From a virus: a DNA stretch of 64,000 bases. The translations under genes were made by a program, and so were the position numbers. Location of the stretch: IMG/VR virus record IMGVR_UViG_3300010354_000003, positions 1 to 64,000 of that record; one strand, 5' to 3'. A model generated the notes under the pieces. The model was not told the DNA's origin and did no database searches. It was given only the letters and a program-made list of their open reading frames with translations. Shown here piece after piece: positions 15,812 through 26,079 of the stretch (the stretch's first letter is position 1; the number at the start of each line of letters is the position of its first letter).

Positions 15812-18800
15812 TACTGTCCGTAGATGCGTTGCAGTTGTCGTTCCGCTTTCTGCCGCGCCTCGGCTTGGTCTTTAACATCCTTTGCCATCCTCTTTACCAT
15901 TCGTGCAACGTCCGCGTCATTTAATCGCATAGTGTAGAGCGTTTCGCTCAATGCCGCAAGGATAAGAACCCTCTGTTCTTCTTCCGTGAGCGAGTCCATA
16001 ATCTCGTCGTCCGACAAATCTTTTAGCCTGTCAAACGACTCTCTGGCTTGGCTTGGAAGAATATCAAGCATACCAAGCGTGGAATCTGCTCCAGGTCCAG
16101 TATAGCGATACATTGGGGCGCGTTCCTTGCGATACTTCTCCCAAGACATAATCTCACCCTTGTCGTCCAGCACGTTTTCGCTTTGCGTCTGAATCTCGTA
16201 GAAATATGCGGCTGCGTTTACAGCGTCGATTAGCCTTGTTTCCGCGTAGGCAGAATAACCACCGACAAAGATGTTCGATGCAACCTCACCCAAGAACTGG
16301 CGGAATACGCGCCTTTCTTTTTCAAGCCGCTCTTCCTCGTCCGGTTCTTCCATATCCACGCCAAGCAATCCGTATGCGGCAGCGGCAATACCACCAGTAA
16401 GGAATGGCAATGCGTAGCGTCTTACTCCGTGGAAGATAACAATTCCAAGCAGTGTTCCTGCCAATCCCTTTGCGGCGACTTTCTTCTCGTCCGTATCCCC
16501 GTAGGATATATCCCGCAAGTCGGAAAGGATACGAGAGCGTTGCTGGATTACGAACGACGAGAATGGCATAATCATCGTCTTGAGAAGATTTCCACCGCCG
16601 CTGTCTCCTCGTTGAGCGAATGTTGCCATCTTGGTCGGGTCGGACGAGCCTTGGTAGATGTCGATCATTTGGTCTGCGTAAAGACCAGCCTCTACGCGGC
16701 TCCTATCTCCTTTAGCAATAAGATCAGATTCGTTGTCCCAGTTTGTGAATTGGATGTCGTTGTCTTTAAGATATTTCTTGTAGTAGGAAATCCATCCGTG
16801 CGATGCGGCAACCGTGTCGGAAATTTTGAGCGGAATCAGCCAGAAGTTGTTAAGATTCTCGAAAGCTTCCATTGCTTTGGGCCACAAGCCATCTTGCATG
16901 AACTGCTGTAGCTTGGTGAAGTTGCCCTCAAGCTGGTTGACCCACTTTGAGCCGCCTGCAATCTCACCGCGTTCACCGATGGAGAACTGGCGCATCGCTG
17001 GCAATGCCGCCTTGATTTCCGTGAAGGCTGGAGTCGTGATGCTCAGATCGTTTACGTTGGCAATCGTTGTGGCTACTTGGTCTGGCATCTGCTTTGCCGC
17101 CTGCCCAATACCTCCGAGTGCGATACTCGTTCCGATCTTGCGAACCATATTCGCAACAAAGTCCGCAGCTTGGTTGAACGGGTCCATTTGGTAAATCTTG
17201 CGCTCGCGGGAATCGGATAGGTTATTGATTCGTTTCGTGACGAAATCGTAGTTCTCTACACCACCGAGCGCCTCCACTGCTTCGGGAGACTTTAGGAATG
17301 CGTAGACTTGCTGCCAGCCTGGATTTGTATACGCCGCCTCAAGCTGCGTTGACAAGGAATCCAATACGTTTCTGGTAAGGTTGTAGTCAAACTGCTTTCC
17401 TTCTGGCAATACGCTGTTCTTGATGCGCTTGATTGAGTTGGGCGCTTGTTTCGGGGCGGTAACGCTATCGGATGCCCGTCCGCGCAGTTCCCCTGGCTTC
17501 TTGGGTTCTGTTCCGATGGAGCGGTAGCGGATTGGAAGGTAATACGGATTCTCGTAGTTCTCTGTCTGGTTGTTAAAAAGCTCGTCGTGTTCTTTAAGCA
17601 GCGGCTTGTATTCGGGTAGAACCTCGTTCATCAAGAACGTCAAAGCCTTGTAGTTTGCTGGATGCAGTCTGTTTAGATTGTCCAAGATGCCTTGGATGGA
17701 GTCAGCGTAAACCTCGTCCAAAGCCTTCTCGATATACAGCGCAGTCTTTCTGTCCTCCGTCTTTGGTGACTTCTTTTTCTTCTCGATGTCTTTTTCTATC
17801 AAACCGCGCATTCTTTGTATGCCTTCAGCTTCTGTCTCGTCGGGGTGGATTTGGATGAGATTGCCAGCAACGCCCATCGAATAGACGCCTTGTGTTTCAG
17901 CAATCCTTTGACCTGTTTCCTTTTCGATTTGCTTGAATCGCTGCTGGACGCCATCCGTGATTTCGCGCCTTGCCCTGTTTGTGTTGGCTTGCCCGCGCTC
18001 AATCTCACCAAACCCCATCTGGTAAAGAAGCCTTGGAAGTCCTTGTGTTCCTGTAAGATTGCGGAATGTGTCTGCGAATGATTGCGTTCCAAGATTGACC
18101 AGCCTTCCGAAGTTCTCTCCAAGAAGGTTCTCGTAAACCTTTAATGTCGCGGAGTTGCGTTTGATTGTCTTGGAATCTTTTGCAGCCTCAACCGCTCCAA
18201 TCTGCCCCCTCGCCATAGATGCAAACTTTTGAGCGCCGAGGAACTTATTGTTAACAAGAATGTTGTTCGCAATCTTGATAAACTCCTTTCGTTCCCCAAT
18301 GCTGATATCGGACAGCGTGATGCGCTTCATATCGTCCAAAACAACCTTCTCTTCAGAAGTAATTTCTGGATTATCGTAATTGATCAGTGCAACTTGCGCC
18401 ACTTCAGCCAATCCGTTTATCTTTTGCTCGATGCGATTGCGGCGCTCTTCGTCTCTTGCAAGCTCGGCATCAATCTCTTCTGGTGTCTTATCTGCAATCG
18501 CTGCAAGCTCGCCGTCCATTCCAAGGTTTTCCTTAGCCTTGCGATTTGTTTCAATCTGTTCGCCAAGCTTTGTTAGGAAGTCGGTAATCTCTGCGTCAGG
18601 CACAAGGACGTATTCCTCTGCCGTGACGGGGCCACCCGCCTTCATGTATTCCTTCAGAACTGCTGTAAACTCTGCGACAGAGATTGGCGTCTCCCCCTCC
18701 ACCTCAACCATCTCTTCCGGCTCTATTTGTCGCGGTTCGATATTCGCAAGCTTTTCGAGGTTGGCTTTAATGTTAGCAGCCAATCCTTTTTGCTTTGCCA

Positions 18801-21800
18801 AACGCTTGGCAGATTTAATTGCTGACTTGGCATCAGATAAATCCTTCTCGTAGTTGGCGTTCTCGATAACCTTGTTCGCGTAGTTAACGAATCCAAGGAT
18901 AGACGCCTCGTTGTCGAACTGCGTCTGCAATGCCTTGCTGGTAATAGCCCTAAGTTGTGACGGGCGGACCTTTCCTCGGATAGCAGCCTCGCGCAGTTGC
19001 TGGGTTAAGTCCTTTGCGAACTCGCGCTGGGTGCGCTTATCCTCCTTGCGCTTCCTTGCGCCCATTCTGATCTGGTCCTTCAGCGCCGTCATCTCGTTTA
19101 CAGTCAACTTCGTCTTGGGGCGCTTCACGCCTGTAGAGATGTCGATGATGTTCTGCATCTTCGTGCGGCGTTTCGGGCGCTCTGCGGGGGCTTCCTCTAC
19201 TACTGCTTCTGGTGCTGGGGTTGGTTCGGGTGCCATCTTCAGCACTCCTTCGCGCATCTCGCGAATGATCCTTTCCCCGCTGTTGAAACGCTTGTATCCG
19301 ACATTGAATACAGCCATCGCGCCACGGTCAGAAAGCATGATGTTCGTCTTGAGGAGTCGGTTGATGATCTTCTTGATGGTGTCCTTTAGCTTCTCCCACG
19401 CGGTCAGCCCCCTCTTCGTCCTTCTGATAAGCGAGGCAAATGCCATAACTTCCCGCTCTTCAATCTGAACTTCGTTGGTTTCCTTGTTGTAGCCCTCGTT
19501 TACGATGCGATCTATCTCTGCGCGGGCCTCATCCGGCATGCTTTCCAAAAAGCTTTGGAAGTCGGCTTGGAACTGCGGGTCGGAGTAGATGTAGTGACCG
19601 AGTTCGTGGGTGAGGATGTCTTCGATGTTCTCGCCCCTCTGGATGTAGGCGCGGTTGAGGATGATCTCCCCACTATCGGGGTCGTAGCCAGCCTTGAACT
19701 CGTAGTCTGGATCATCGGTATTGTTAACAATTACAAAGTTTTCCGGCTTCTCTCCACCGAAGAATCGGATGGCGCGACCAGATGCCTCTCTAAATGTGTA
19801 GCGATCCGCTTCTGGGACGGGTGTGTATTTCTCTTCTGCGCGAAGCTCTGATGCCATGTATCTAATGTCGCGAATCCCAGCCCCGCCAACTATTCCCCTC
19901 GGACGAGCTTGCATCTGAGGATTTTTAACAAAGACGCGAGAACCAACCATGATTGCTTCATCGCCGCCAACAACGGCATTCTTTGAGCGCACATCTACAA
20001 AGTAACTTGAACGGATTGGATTGTAACTAACCTCAGTCCAAACATCTGGGTTATTGATGTCTGCTGGCAGATTGGTAATCGGCTCGTAGTTGCCTTTGAC
20101 TGTGGCAAGAGGAAATTTTACAGCACCAGTTGCAATATCAATAGCCTCGCCCTTCCCAGAAATAGAGCGAGTCATCATCTTTGGATTAATGACTTTTGCC
20201 GCGCCAAGGTAAGATATTGGAGTCCCTACACGAGTGCTTGTCTCTGGAACTGGCTCATGCGCCGTTACGGCATATACCGTATCTCCAGCAGCAGTAGATC
20301 GGTTGTATGTCGGAATATCTATTCTGAACTCTACCTCTTTGCCGCTTTGTATTGGTGCATTTACTTTGCTTCGTTTATCTTCTCCAATGTATTTATCTAT
20401 TTTATCTTTTGTTGGAATAGATTCAGCGCCTTTAACTGTAAAGGGATCAATGGAATCAATTAAGTCTGCGTATTCTCCAGCAGTAATCTCACCATTTTTC
20501 AGTCTTACAGCAGCAACGGCAAGTTCTGGATTCCTTGCCATTACTTTATTGGAAGATGCTTTTTGGAATGCCGTTGTTTCCTCTGGAGTTTGCGGCGTTA
20601 TTTTTGTTGGAGTAGCCGCCATCTTCCGCACTCCCTTGCCTCTAACAATCTTAATATCTCCAGCCTCTACAGTCTGCACCTCGCCAGTCCGCTCATTGCG
20701 GATGCTGTAGTATTGTTCTCCAAGCTCTGCCTCTCTTGCGCTTTGAGGCAGCACTTCTTCTACTACGAAGCTCTGTGGTGTGGTCTTGGTCTTGACGCGG
20801 TTGCCTATAGCGATGCCTGCGGGTTCTTCCTGCTCTCTAAATTTTCTAGATGCCTCTGCTTGCTGTAAAACAGTTTCCAATGATGCGGGGGGTTGCTCTT
20901 CCAGCGCCTTGCGGGTTTTAGCATCTTCCGTCATTGCTGTAGCAGGAGCAACCTCTGGCTCAAGAACCGCTATGGCTTTTTCATAGCGGGAACGAAGAGA
21001 TGGTTTAAAATTTTCTACATTACGAATGTTCTCGCGAAGATCAGCCAATTTGATCTGTGCTGCTTCGGGATTTTGGGCAACACGATCAATAAATTGAGCG
21101 TATGTTTCGCCTTCTTTTCTGCTTACCACATCCACCAATCCCGCAACATCATCACCGAATTGAGACCTAACCTCATCCAGTGTCATCTTGCCATCTTCCA
21201 CGGAATCGTGAAGAAATGCAGCTGTCTTTAGTTTGTTGTTGGGCATTTGCTCCGAAACTCTGCGGAGGTGATTGATATATGGCTCCTGCCCGTATAAATC
21301 TTGAGCGAAATCTTCTGTTGCTTTTTGCTCTGCTGCCTGAACCGTTTCTGGCGCGACTTCTATGACTGCTGGCTCTACCGCCCCTTCTGCCGCAACAACT
21401 GGCTCTACAGGGGCTACAGCGGCCTCTGGTGTAGGTGTTACAAGAGGGGTCGTTACGGGAGTGGGGGCTGCTGGTGCGGCGGCAACCTCCGCAGCCCTCT
21501 CTTCTGGAGTCAGTCTGGGTAGCGGTGCGCCAGCCCTCTGCATTACCTCTTCTCCTCGCGGGGTGATAACATTCTGCCCGTCTTGGATGTTGACCAACCC
21601 TTGTCTTGCGAGACGGACTACTTCTTCGTCTGTCGCGGTGTTGTCTGCGACTCGGGAGAGAGATTCTGCTTGGGCGAGTTCTTCGCGCAATGCCTCCGCT
21701 CCTAATTGCGATCTGCGGATTCTTTCGTCCTCGGCAAGCTGTTGCTCGATTGTAATCGCGGCTTCCTCTGCACGGCTCGGGCGGCGAATCTCTGCGAATA

Positions 21801-23514
21801 CATCCCCCTCTGCTGGTTCTGGTGCCGTGGCCAATGCTTCTTCCGTAGCGCGGCGGACTCCACCGACCATCTCCTCGCCTTGCAGTTCTCGGCGCAAAAG
21901 ATCGCGTCCCTCTGGTGTACGGCGAAGAACATCTGCGCGGCGGGCGGCTTCCTCGATTACTTGGGCGGATTCAAATGCGGGACCGCTGGGCGGCATGGGG
22001 CGCCTTCTTACGTCCGCAAACACGTCGTAAATGTCAGCCTCGCGCCCGTATGTGGCACCAGGCGTTTCTGTCGGCAGGACGTCTGTAGGCAGCTTCCTTG
22101 CCCTTGCTTGCTCTGCGCGGAACTCTGCAAGTGCGTCGAGTGCGTTCTGTGAGAATACCCTTGTCTCCTCGTCTTCGGATTGCAACTGCTCGCGGAAGTT
22201 CGCCTCCGTCTCCGCAATCGACTCGGGGGTCATCCTTGCAAATGCCGCCTTGAATTCCTCTTTCGGAGGCTGGACGTATGGTTCTTCTTCGCGGATGGGG
22301 ACTGTCGGGCGTGTGGCTGCTTCCGCATCTTCGATAGCCTGCTCGGTTGCTGAGATGTCTTTTTCTGTCGTAGCAGCTTTCTGACCAGCGGCACGGATTG
22401 CTGCGGCGGTCTGAGGTGCGTTCGCCTCATCCGCCTTGATTGCCGCATCTTCTGCGACAGATGCTTTTTGGATAGCTCCAAGAGGTGCGCCCACTCCGAA
22501 TCCAGCGATGCCTTCCAATGCACCAGACGAGAACACGCCACGGGTTGTGGGAACCTCCATCCCTTCGCGCTGCAATGCCAAGTTGGCGGCAAGTTGCTCT
22601 TGCGCTCCTTGTGCAGCTTCTGGGAAGGCTTCTGTAATACCAGTCTTGAGTGCGTTGCCGATACGGCTCTTGCTTGCAGCTACTCCTGTTTTCGTAAGTA
22701 TTCCTCCGATAATCTTTTCCGCTCCAGTCGTTGCCGCAGCAGCGCCGAGTCCAGCGCCGAGCAGAATCTGGTCGAGGTTCTTGCCTCCGTATTCTTGCGC
22801 CTTAACAGCTTGTTGGTGTGCGGCATCCTCGCTCAATCCTTGCGAGATGAGTTCGTTCTTAACCTCGTCGTAGATGGTTCCCTTAACAACACCAGCCCCC
22901 ATACCAGCACCGATGCCAGACTGGGCTGCTGCCATCTGTCCTGCGGTAAGTCCCCTTGCCGCCGCCGCTCCTCCACGGATACCAGTTACAGCAAGCTTTG
23001 CTGTATTTGCTGCGAGTCCACCGACAATAACAGGAGCCATCGTCCCGAGTGCCTGCACGGTCATATCGACTGGTGCAACGGAGAAAGCTTTAACGCCAGC
23101 CATGACTTGATCCAGTACACCCTTGTCCTGCGCGTCTTGCATGATGCGGGCAATCTCTGCTTGGTCTTCCTTGGCTTGCGCCGACATAAGATTGCCCAAA
23201 TAGTCCTCCACTCCACGGATGGATTGGGATACAGGGTTATCTGCTCCAGCAATGTCCGTAAACATTCTTACGCCTTGTGCGGCACCTTTGGCTAATCCTA
23301 CGGGAATATCAGCGGCTTGTCGAAGCAAACTATCCCCAGCGGGCTTGGGCTTCGGTTTGAACATCTCCTCAACAGGGGGAAGCAACTTAGCCTTTCGCTC
23401 GGCAGGCTCCTCGTCGAAATATGTAATCTTGCGACGTTTGGGCTGCGTTAATGGAGTCTGGCGAAGCGGAGATGCGAAGTCTTCCTCTTCTTCATCTAGG
23501 TAGGTGATAGGCAT
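15811..23514 (-). CDS. Giant multidomain virion protein with HD and metallopeptidase-like domains
   Basis: 2,567 aa. The Gly/Ala-rich hydrophobic helices in the first 350 residues (LAKGAAQGVRMFTDIAG, GIGAGMGAGVVKG) are membrane-active-like. A long Glu/Ala/Pro-rich linker follows. About residues 735-860 form an HD domain with AAFLHDSVEDG (HD near 769) and IKLADLRENIRN, the pattern of the RelA/SpoT-type (p)ppGpp hydrolase domain. Residues 1303-1307 are HELGH within an HExxH zincin-like motif. The remaining C-terminal half is mostly helical, with hydrophobic stretches near FVIQQRSR and LLGIVIFHGVRRYALPFL. The mix resembles polyvalent proteins injected with phage DNA. Ejection or membrane passage is inferred. 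Confidence 0.75.
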   Translation of the reverse strand: MPITYLDEEEEDFASPLRQTPLTQPKRRKITYFDEEPAERKAKLLPPVEEMFKPKPKPAGDSLLRQAADIPVGLAKGAAQGVRMFTDIAGADNPVSQSIRGVEDYLGNLMSAQAKEDQAEIARIMQDAQDKGVLDQVMAGVKAFSVAPVDMTVQALGTMAPVIVGGLAANTAKLAVTGIRGGAAAARGLTAGQMAAAQSGIGAGMGAGVVKGTIYDEVKNELISQGLSEDAAHQQAVKAQEYGGKNLDQILLGAGLGAAAATTGAEKIIGGILTKTGVAASKSRIGNALKTGITEAFPEAAQGAQEQLAANLALQREGMEVPTTRGVFSSGALEGIAGFGVGAPLGAIQKASVAEDAAIKADEANAPQTAAAIRAAGQKAATTEKDISATEQAIEDAEAATRPTVPIREEEPYVQPPKEEFKAAFARMTPESIAETEANFREQLQSEDEETRVFSQNALDALAEFRAEQARARKLPTDVLPTETPGATYGREADIYDVFADVRRRPMPPSGPAFESAQVIEEAARRADVLRRTPEGRDLLRRELQGEEMVGGVRRATEEALATAPEPAEGDVFAEIRRPSRAEEAAITIEQQLAEDERIRRSQLGAEALREELAQAESLSRVADNTATDEEVVRLARQGLVNIQDGQNVITPRGEEVMQRAGAPLPRLTPEERAAEVAAAPAAPTPVTTPLVTPTPEAAVAPVEPVVAAEGAVEPAVIEVAPETVQAAEQKATEDFAQDLYGQEPYINHLRRVSEQMPNNKLKTAAFLHDSVEDGKMTLDEVRSQFGDDVAGLVDVVSRKEGETYAQFIDRVAQNPEAAQIKLADLRENIRNVENFKPSLRSRYEKAIAVLEPEVAPATAMTEDAKTRKALEEQPPASLETVLQQAEASRKFREQEEPAGIAIGNRVKTKTTPQSFVVEEVLPQSAREAELGEQYYSIRNERTGEVQTVEAGDIKIVRGKGVRKMAATPTKITPQTPEETTAFQKASSNKVMARNPELAVAAVRLKNGEITAGEYADLIDSIDPFTVKGAESIPTKDKIDKYIGEDKRSKVNAPIQSGKEVEFRIDIPTYNRSTAAGDTVYAVTAHEPVPETSTRVGTPISYLGAAKVINPKMMTRSISGKGEAIDIATGAVKFPLATVKGNYEPITNLPADINNPDVWTEVSYNPIRSSYFVDVRSKNAVVGGDEAIMVGSRVFVKNPQMQARPRGIVGGAGIRDIRYMASELRAEEKYTPVPEADRYTFREASGRAIRFFGGEKPENFVIVNNTDDPDYEFKAGYDPDSGEIILNRAYIQRGENIEDILTHELGHYIYSDPQFQADFQSFLESMPDEARAEIDRIVNEGYNKETNEVQIEEREVMAFASLIRRTKRGLTAWEKLKDTIKKIINRLLKTNIMLSDRGAMAVFNVGYKRFNSGERIIREMREGVLKMAPEPTPAPEAVVEEAPAERPKRRTKMQNIIDISTGVKRPKTKLTVNEMTALKDQIRMGARKRKEDKRTQREFAKDLTQQLREAAIRGKVRPSQLRAITSKALQTQFDNEASILGFVNYANKVIENANYEKDLSDAKSAIKSAKRLAKQKGLAANIKANLEKLANIEPRQIEPEEMVEVEGETPISVAEFTAVLKEYMKAGGPVTAEEYVLVPDAEITDFLTKLGEQIETNRKAKENLGMDGELAAIADKTPEEIDAELARDEERRNRIEQKINGLAEVAQVALINYDNPEITSEEKVVLDDMKRITLSDISIGERKEFIKIANNILVNNKFLGAQKFASMARGQIGAVEAAKDSKTIKRNSATLKVYENLLGENFGRLVNLGTQSFADTFRNLTGTQGLPRLLYQMGFGEIERGQANTNRARREITDGVQQRFKQIEKETGQRIAETQGVYSMGVAGNLIQIHPDETEAEGIQRMRGLIEKDIEKKKKSPKTEDRKTALYIEKALDEVYADSIQGILDNLNRLHPANYKALTFLMNEVLPEYKPLLKEHDELFNNQTENYENPYYLPIRYRSIGTEPKKPGELRGRASDSVTAPKQAPNSIKRIKNSVLPEGKQFDYNLTRNVLDSLSTQLEAAYTNPGWQQVYAFLKSPEAVEALGGVENYDFVTKRINNLSDSRERKIYQMDPFNQAADFVANMVRKIGTSIALGGIGQAAKQMPDQVATTIANVNDLSITTPAFTEIKAALPAMRQFSIGERGEIAGGSKWVNQLEGNFTKLQQFMQDGLWPKAMEAFENLNNFWLIPLKISDTVAASHGWISYYKKYLKDNDIQFTNWDNESDLIAKGDRSRVEAGLYADQMIDIYQGSSDPTKMATFAQRGDSGGGNLLKTMIMPFSSFVIQQRSRILSDLRDISYGDTDEKKVAAKGLAGTLLGIVIFHGVRRYALPFLTGGIAAAAYGLLGVDMEEPDEEERLEKERRVFRQFLGEVASNIFVGGYSAYAETRLIDAVNAAAYFYEIQTQSENVLDDKGEIMSWEKYRKERAPMYRYTGPGADSTLGMLDILPSQARESFDRLKDLSDDEIMDSLTEEEQRVLILAALSETLYTMRLNDADVARMVKRMAKDVKDQAEARQKAERQLQRIYGQ

Positions 23515-24341
23515 TAGTCAATTCGTGCTTTCCTACCATTTATAATCACAATTGTTCCAGATGGCAACCCAGAAGCCATAGCCTCTTCCTCGCTGGTAAA
23601 ATCCAACATTTCTGGAGCCTCCATTGCTTCCATTTCTCGCTGTGGCTCAACGCCAACTCCTTGCTGTTGCATAAATTTGTTGTATGTATCCCTTGCTACA
23701 ACAGCACGTCCGAGGGCAATTTGGTCGCCAGCTTGAACTTGCTTTTGAAATGTTGGGTCGCTGAGGAGTCCAGCAGCCTTTTGGAATGCGTCTTCGGTAA
23801 CTTCCTTTCCTGTTTCAATCCGGCCTTCGCGCAGTTTGGAGTGCCTAAACAGCATTGGCTTATCAACAGTTTCGATAAATGCGTCGTATTCAAAAGCAAC
23901 AGGATACTTGTTAACAACATCCATTCTTTTGGAAAGATAGTCTGGATCACGCGGATCAAGTTGTCCAAGGGCTTGCCGAGCAAGCGGCACTTGTTCCAGC
24001 ATTGCATCCTCTCGATTGATGCGGGATTCGTAGAGGTCAAGGTCGCGGGCCGCTTTCTTTAAGCCAAGTTCCGCCTCGCGTTCCGCAAGCAGTGTTTTCT
24101 TGTATTCCAAGTCCTCTTCTAAGAAGGGTGTTTCGCGCCTGCGTTGTTCTTCAACTTGAAGCCTTCCAGAGATAGAACGAATAGGGAACTTTTCGTCTAA
24201 TTGGCTGTAATCGAATTTTGATTGAAGTTCTGGGCGTGTTCTTATGGCATACTCAAAATACCCCTCGTCGCCTTGGTCATCAAATTCTTCCATTATCGGG
24301 CGGTATTGATATCCGCTAGCTCTTGAACGTCGATTTGCCAT
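23514..24341 (-). CDS. Unknown virion-module protein
   Basis: 275 aa, charged and helical (residues about 75-105, EYKKTLLAEREAELGLKKAA). It ends in a small beta segment, LPSGTIVIINGRKARID. Overlaps the giant gene by one base (TAATG), so it is coupled to it and probably an internal virion or ejection partner. Confidence 0.6.
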   Translation of the reverse strand: MANRRSRASGYQYRPIMEEFDDQGDEGYFEYAIRTRPELQSKFDYSQLDEKFPIRSISGRLQVEEQRRRETPFLEEDLEYKKTLLAEREAELGLKKAARDLDLYESRINREDAMLEQVPLARQALGQLDPRDPDYLSKRMDVVNKYPVAFEYDAFIETVDKPMLFRHSKLREGRIETGKEVTEDAFQKAAGLLSDPTFQKQVQAGDQIALGRAVVARDTYNKFMQQQGVGVEPQREMEAMEAPEMLDFTSEEEAMASGLPSGTIVIINGRKARID

Positions 24342-24342
24342 T

Positions 24343-25962
24343 TTAGTAAAGCCTCTTTGCGAAGAATCCTAGTTGGCTTCGCAGTGTTTCGATTTGTTGA
24401 TCTTTGAATACTCGCTCCCTGCTATTAACTGGGAACTTGTTGCGTTCTTTCCTAAGATCATCAATCGCCTTTTTCAATACATCGTGCTGTTCTTTCGCTT
24501 TGGTTGCAATCTCGTCATACTGCTCGCGAGCTTCTTTGGATATTAACCGACGCCTAAATAATGCGCGTTCTTGCTCGTTCAAGTCAACAGCCGATGTGTA
24601 AGCATTTTGAACATCTTCGTCGAGAGATGGAAGAATAACTCCTTGCGTGTATTCTTGAATTACCCGCTGATTGTATTGCTCTGGAGTTTCGTCTGGCAGG
24701 CGTTCAACTTTAGGAATTTCTGAAATACCAGGCAATACATCTTCATCCGTCCGTTGGGTGGACGTCATCGGAATTTGAGTAAATGGTTCTGGTTGCGGGA
24801 ATGTTGTTGGTTTTGGCTCTGGTGGCGGAACTGGAATTTCGCGTGGTTGCTGTTTTGGCGCTCCCTTTTCTGGAATCCTTGTGGTTCTTTCTGGTTCTGT
24901 TCTTCGGAATGGCTCTGGTTTTTCTGCAATAAACCCAGTCCAATTGCGCACGGGAATTTGTGGTGTCTTTTCAGTAAATCCAGTAGCGGTAAAATCAACA
25001 GTTGCCTCTGGATTTGCAGAATTCTGTTTTGCTGTGACGGCTCTCCTTTCAGCGGCCCGCCTTTCAAGCTCTGTCTTTAATTTTGTATCCGCTTGTTCTT
25101 CAAAAAACTTCCTTCTAGCCGTTACATTAGAAATGTTCCCGCCAGCTTTTTTATTTTCCTTTTCAGCATTTTTTTCAAAAAGAGCGGCAGATTGGAAGTC
25201 TTTGTTTTTTCTGGCCTCACGCGCAGCCCTCTTAAAATCCCTATAAGCGTTTACTGTTGCTTTTTCTTCTTGCTGTGCGCTTTCTCTGGCGGCTCGACCT
25301 AGTCGGAAATCAACCATTCTTTCAGCATTAAACTCAGCCTCTTCTGCGCGAGTTTTCGGAGCGACAAGTCCTCGGCTGGCAAGCTCATCGTCGTATCGCT
25401 TTTGCGCAGCGTCATACCACCTCCGATACATTCCCTCTTGTGCTGTGTCTACCTTGGCTTGTTGTGCGGCCTGTTGCGCGGCCTTCTTTTCTTGAGTCTT
25501 GGCCTCAAATTCACGCATTTGCCTAAGCGTATCGCTACCGAACTTTACGCGCCCGCCGCTTGGAAGCTCCAGTTCCGTGCGGGTAACATCTTTTTCCAAA
25601 GGTGAGGGTAGTGTCACCGCAGCCCTGCGGTTAGCTTCGGCGCGTCCAGCCAATGCTTCTCGTGCGGCTTGGGATTCCTCCTCTGCTGTTCTTGCGCGGG
25701 GGCGAAGCATTTCAGCCCCGCCTTTTGCTTCAAACCTACGCTGCGCCTCCGTCTCGATAAACTCCCCGAGATTCTTCGCGCTCCTTGCTTCGGGCGATCC
25801 TTCCTCGACAAACTTGTATCCTTGATACGCCTTGGTAAACGACCCGACCTCTCCACGCGGAACGGCAACCGTCTGACTGCGAGCAGCTTGTTTTTTCCTA
25901 CGCTTTTCTTCTTCAGTCCTGCGTTTTGCTTCTCTTGTGATTTGGTCGTCTTTTAAAGCCAT
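24343..25962 (-). CDS. Coiled-coil, Lys/Glu-rich virion-module protein
   Basis: 539 aa. The N-terminal 320 residues are almost continuous Arg/Lys/Glu/Ala helix (EAKRRTEEEKRRKKQAA). A Pro-rich linker (about 345-400, REIPVPPPEPKPTTFPQPEP) follows, then a helical C-terminus. No enzyme motif is visible. AAGGAG precedes the ATG by about 11 bases. Together with the two downstream genes it forms the presumed internal protein cluster. Confidence 0.6.
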   Translation of the reverse strand: MALKDDQITREAKRRTEEEKRRKKQAARSQTVAVPRGEVGSFTKAYQGYKFVEEGSPEARSAKNLGEFIETEAQRRFEAKGGAEMLRPRARTAEEESQAAREALAGRAEANRRAAVTLPSPLEKDVTRTELELPSGGRVKFGSDTLRQMREFEAKTQEKKAAQQAAQQAKVDTAQEGMYRRWYDAAQKRYDDELASRGLVAPKTRAEEAEFNAERMVDFRLGRAARESAQQEEKATVNAYRDFKRAAREARKNKDFQSAALFEKNAEKENKKAGGNISNVTARRKFFEEQADTKLKTELERRAAERRAVTAKQNSANPEATVDFTATGFTEKTPQIPVRNWTGFIAEKPEPFRRTEPERTTRIPEKGAPKQQPREIPVPPPEPKPTTFPQPEPFTQIPMTSTQRTDEDVLPGISEIPKVERLPDETPEQYNQRVIQEYTQGVILPSLDEDVQNAYTSAVDLNEQERALFRRRLISKEAREQYDEIATKAKEQHDVLKKAIDDLRKERNKFPVNSRERVFKDQQIETLRSQLGFFAKRLY

Positions 25963-26079
25963 AGATTGCTTTACTCCTTATTGTTGCACAATAATTGCTT
26001 ATTCTTAAAGAGACAAGATTTAATAAATAAAGTGTGCAGAAATGCTGATTGCGTTGATTGAAATTAGAATAAACATCAT

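Noticed and set aside
22468-23295. 275-codon plus-strand ORF
   Set aside because: Antisense to the giant virion protein gene; Cys/Ser-rich artefact.
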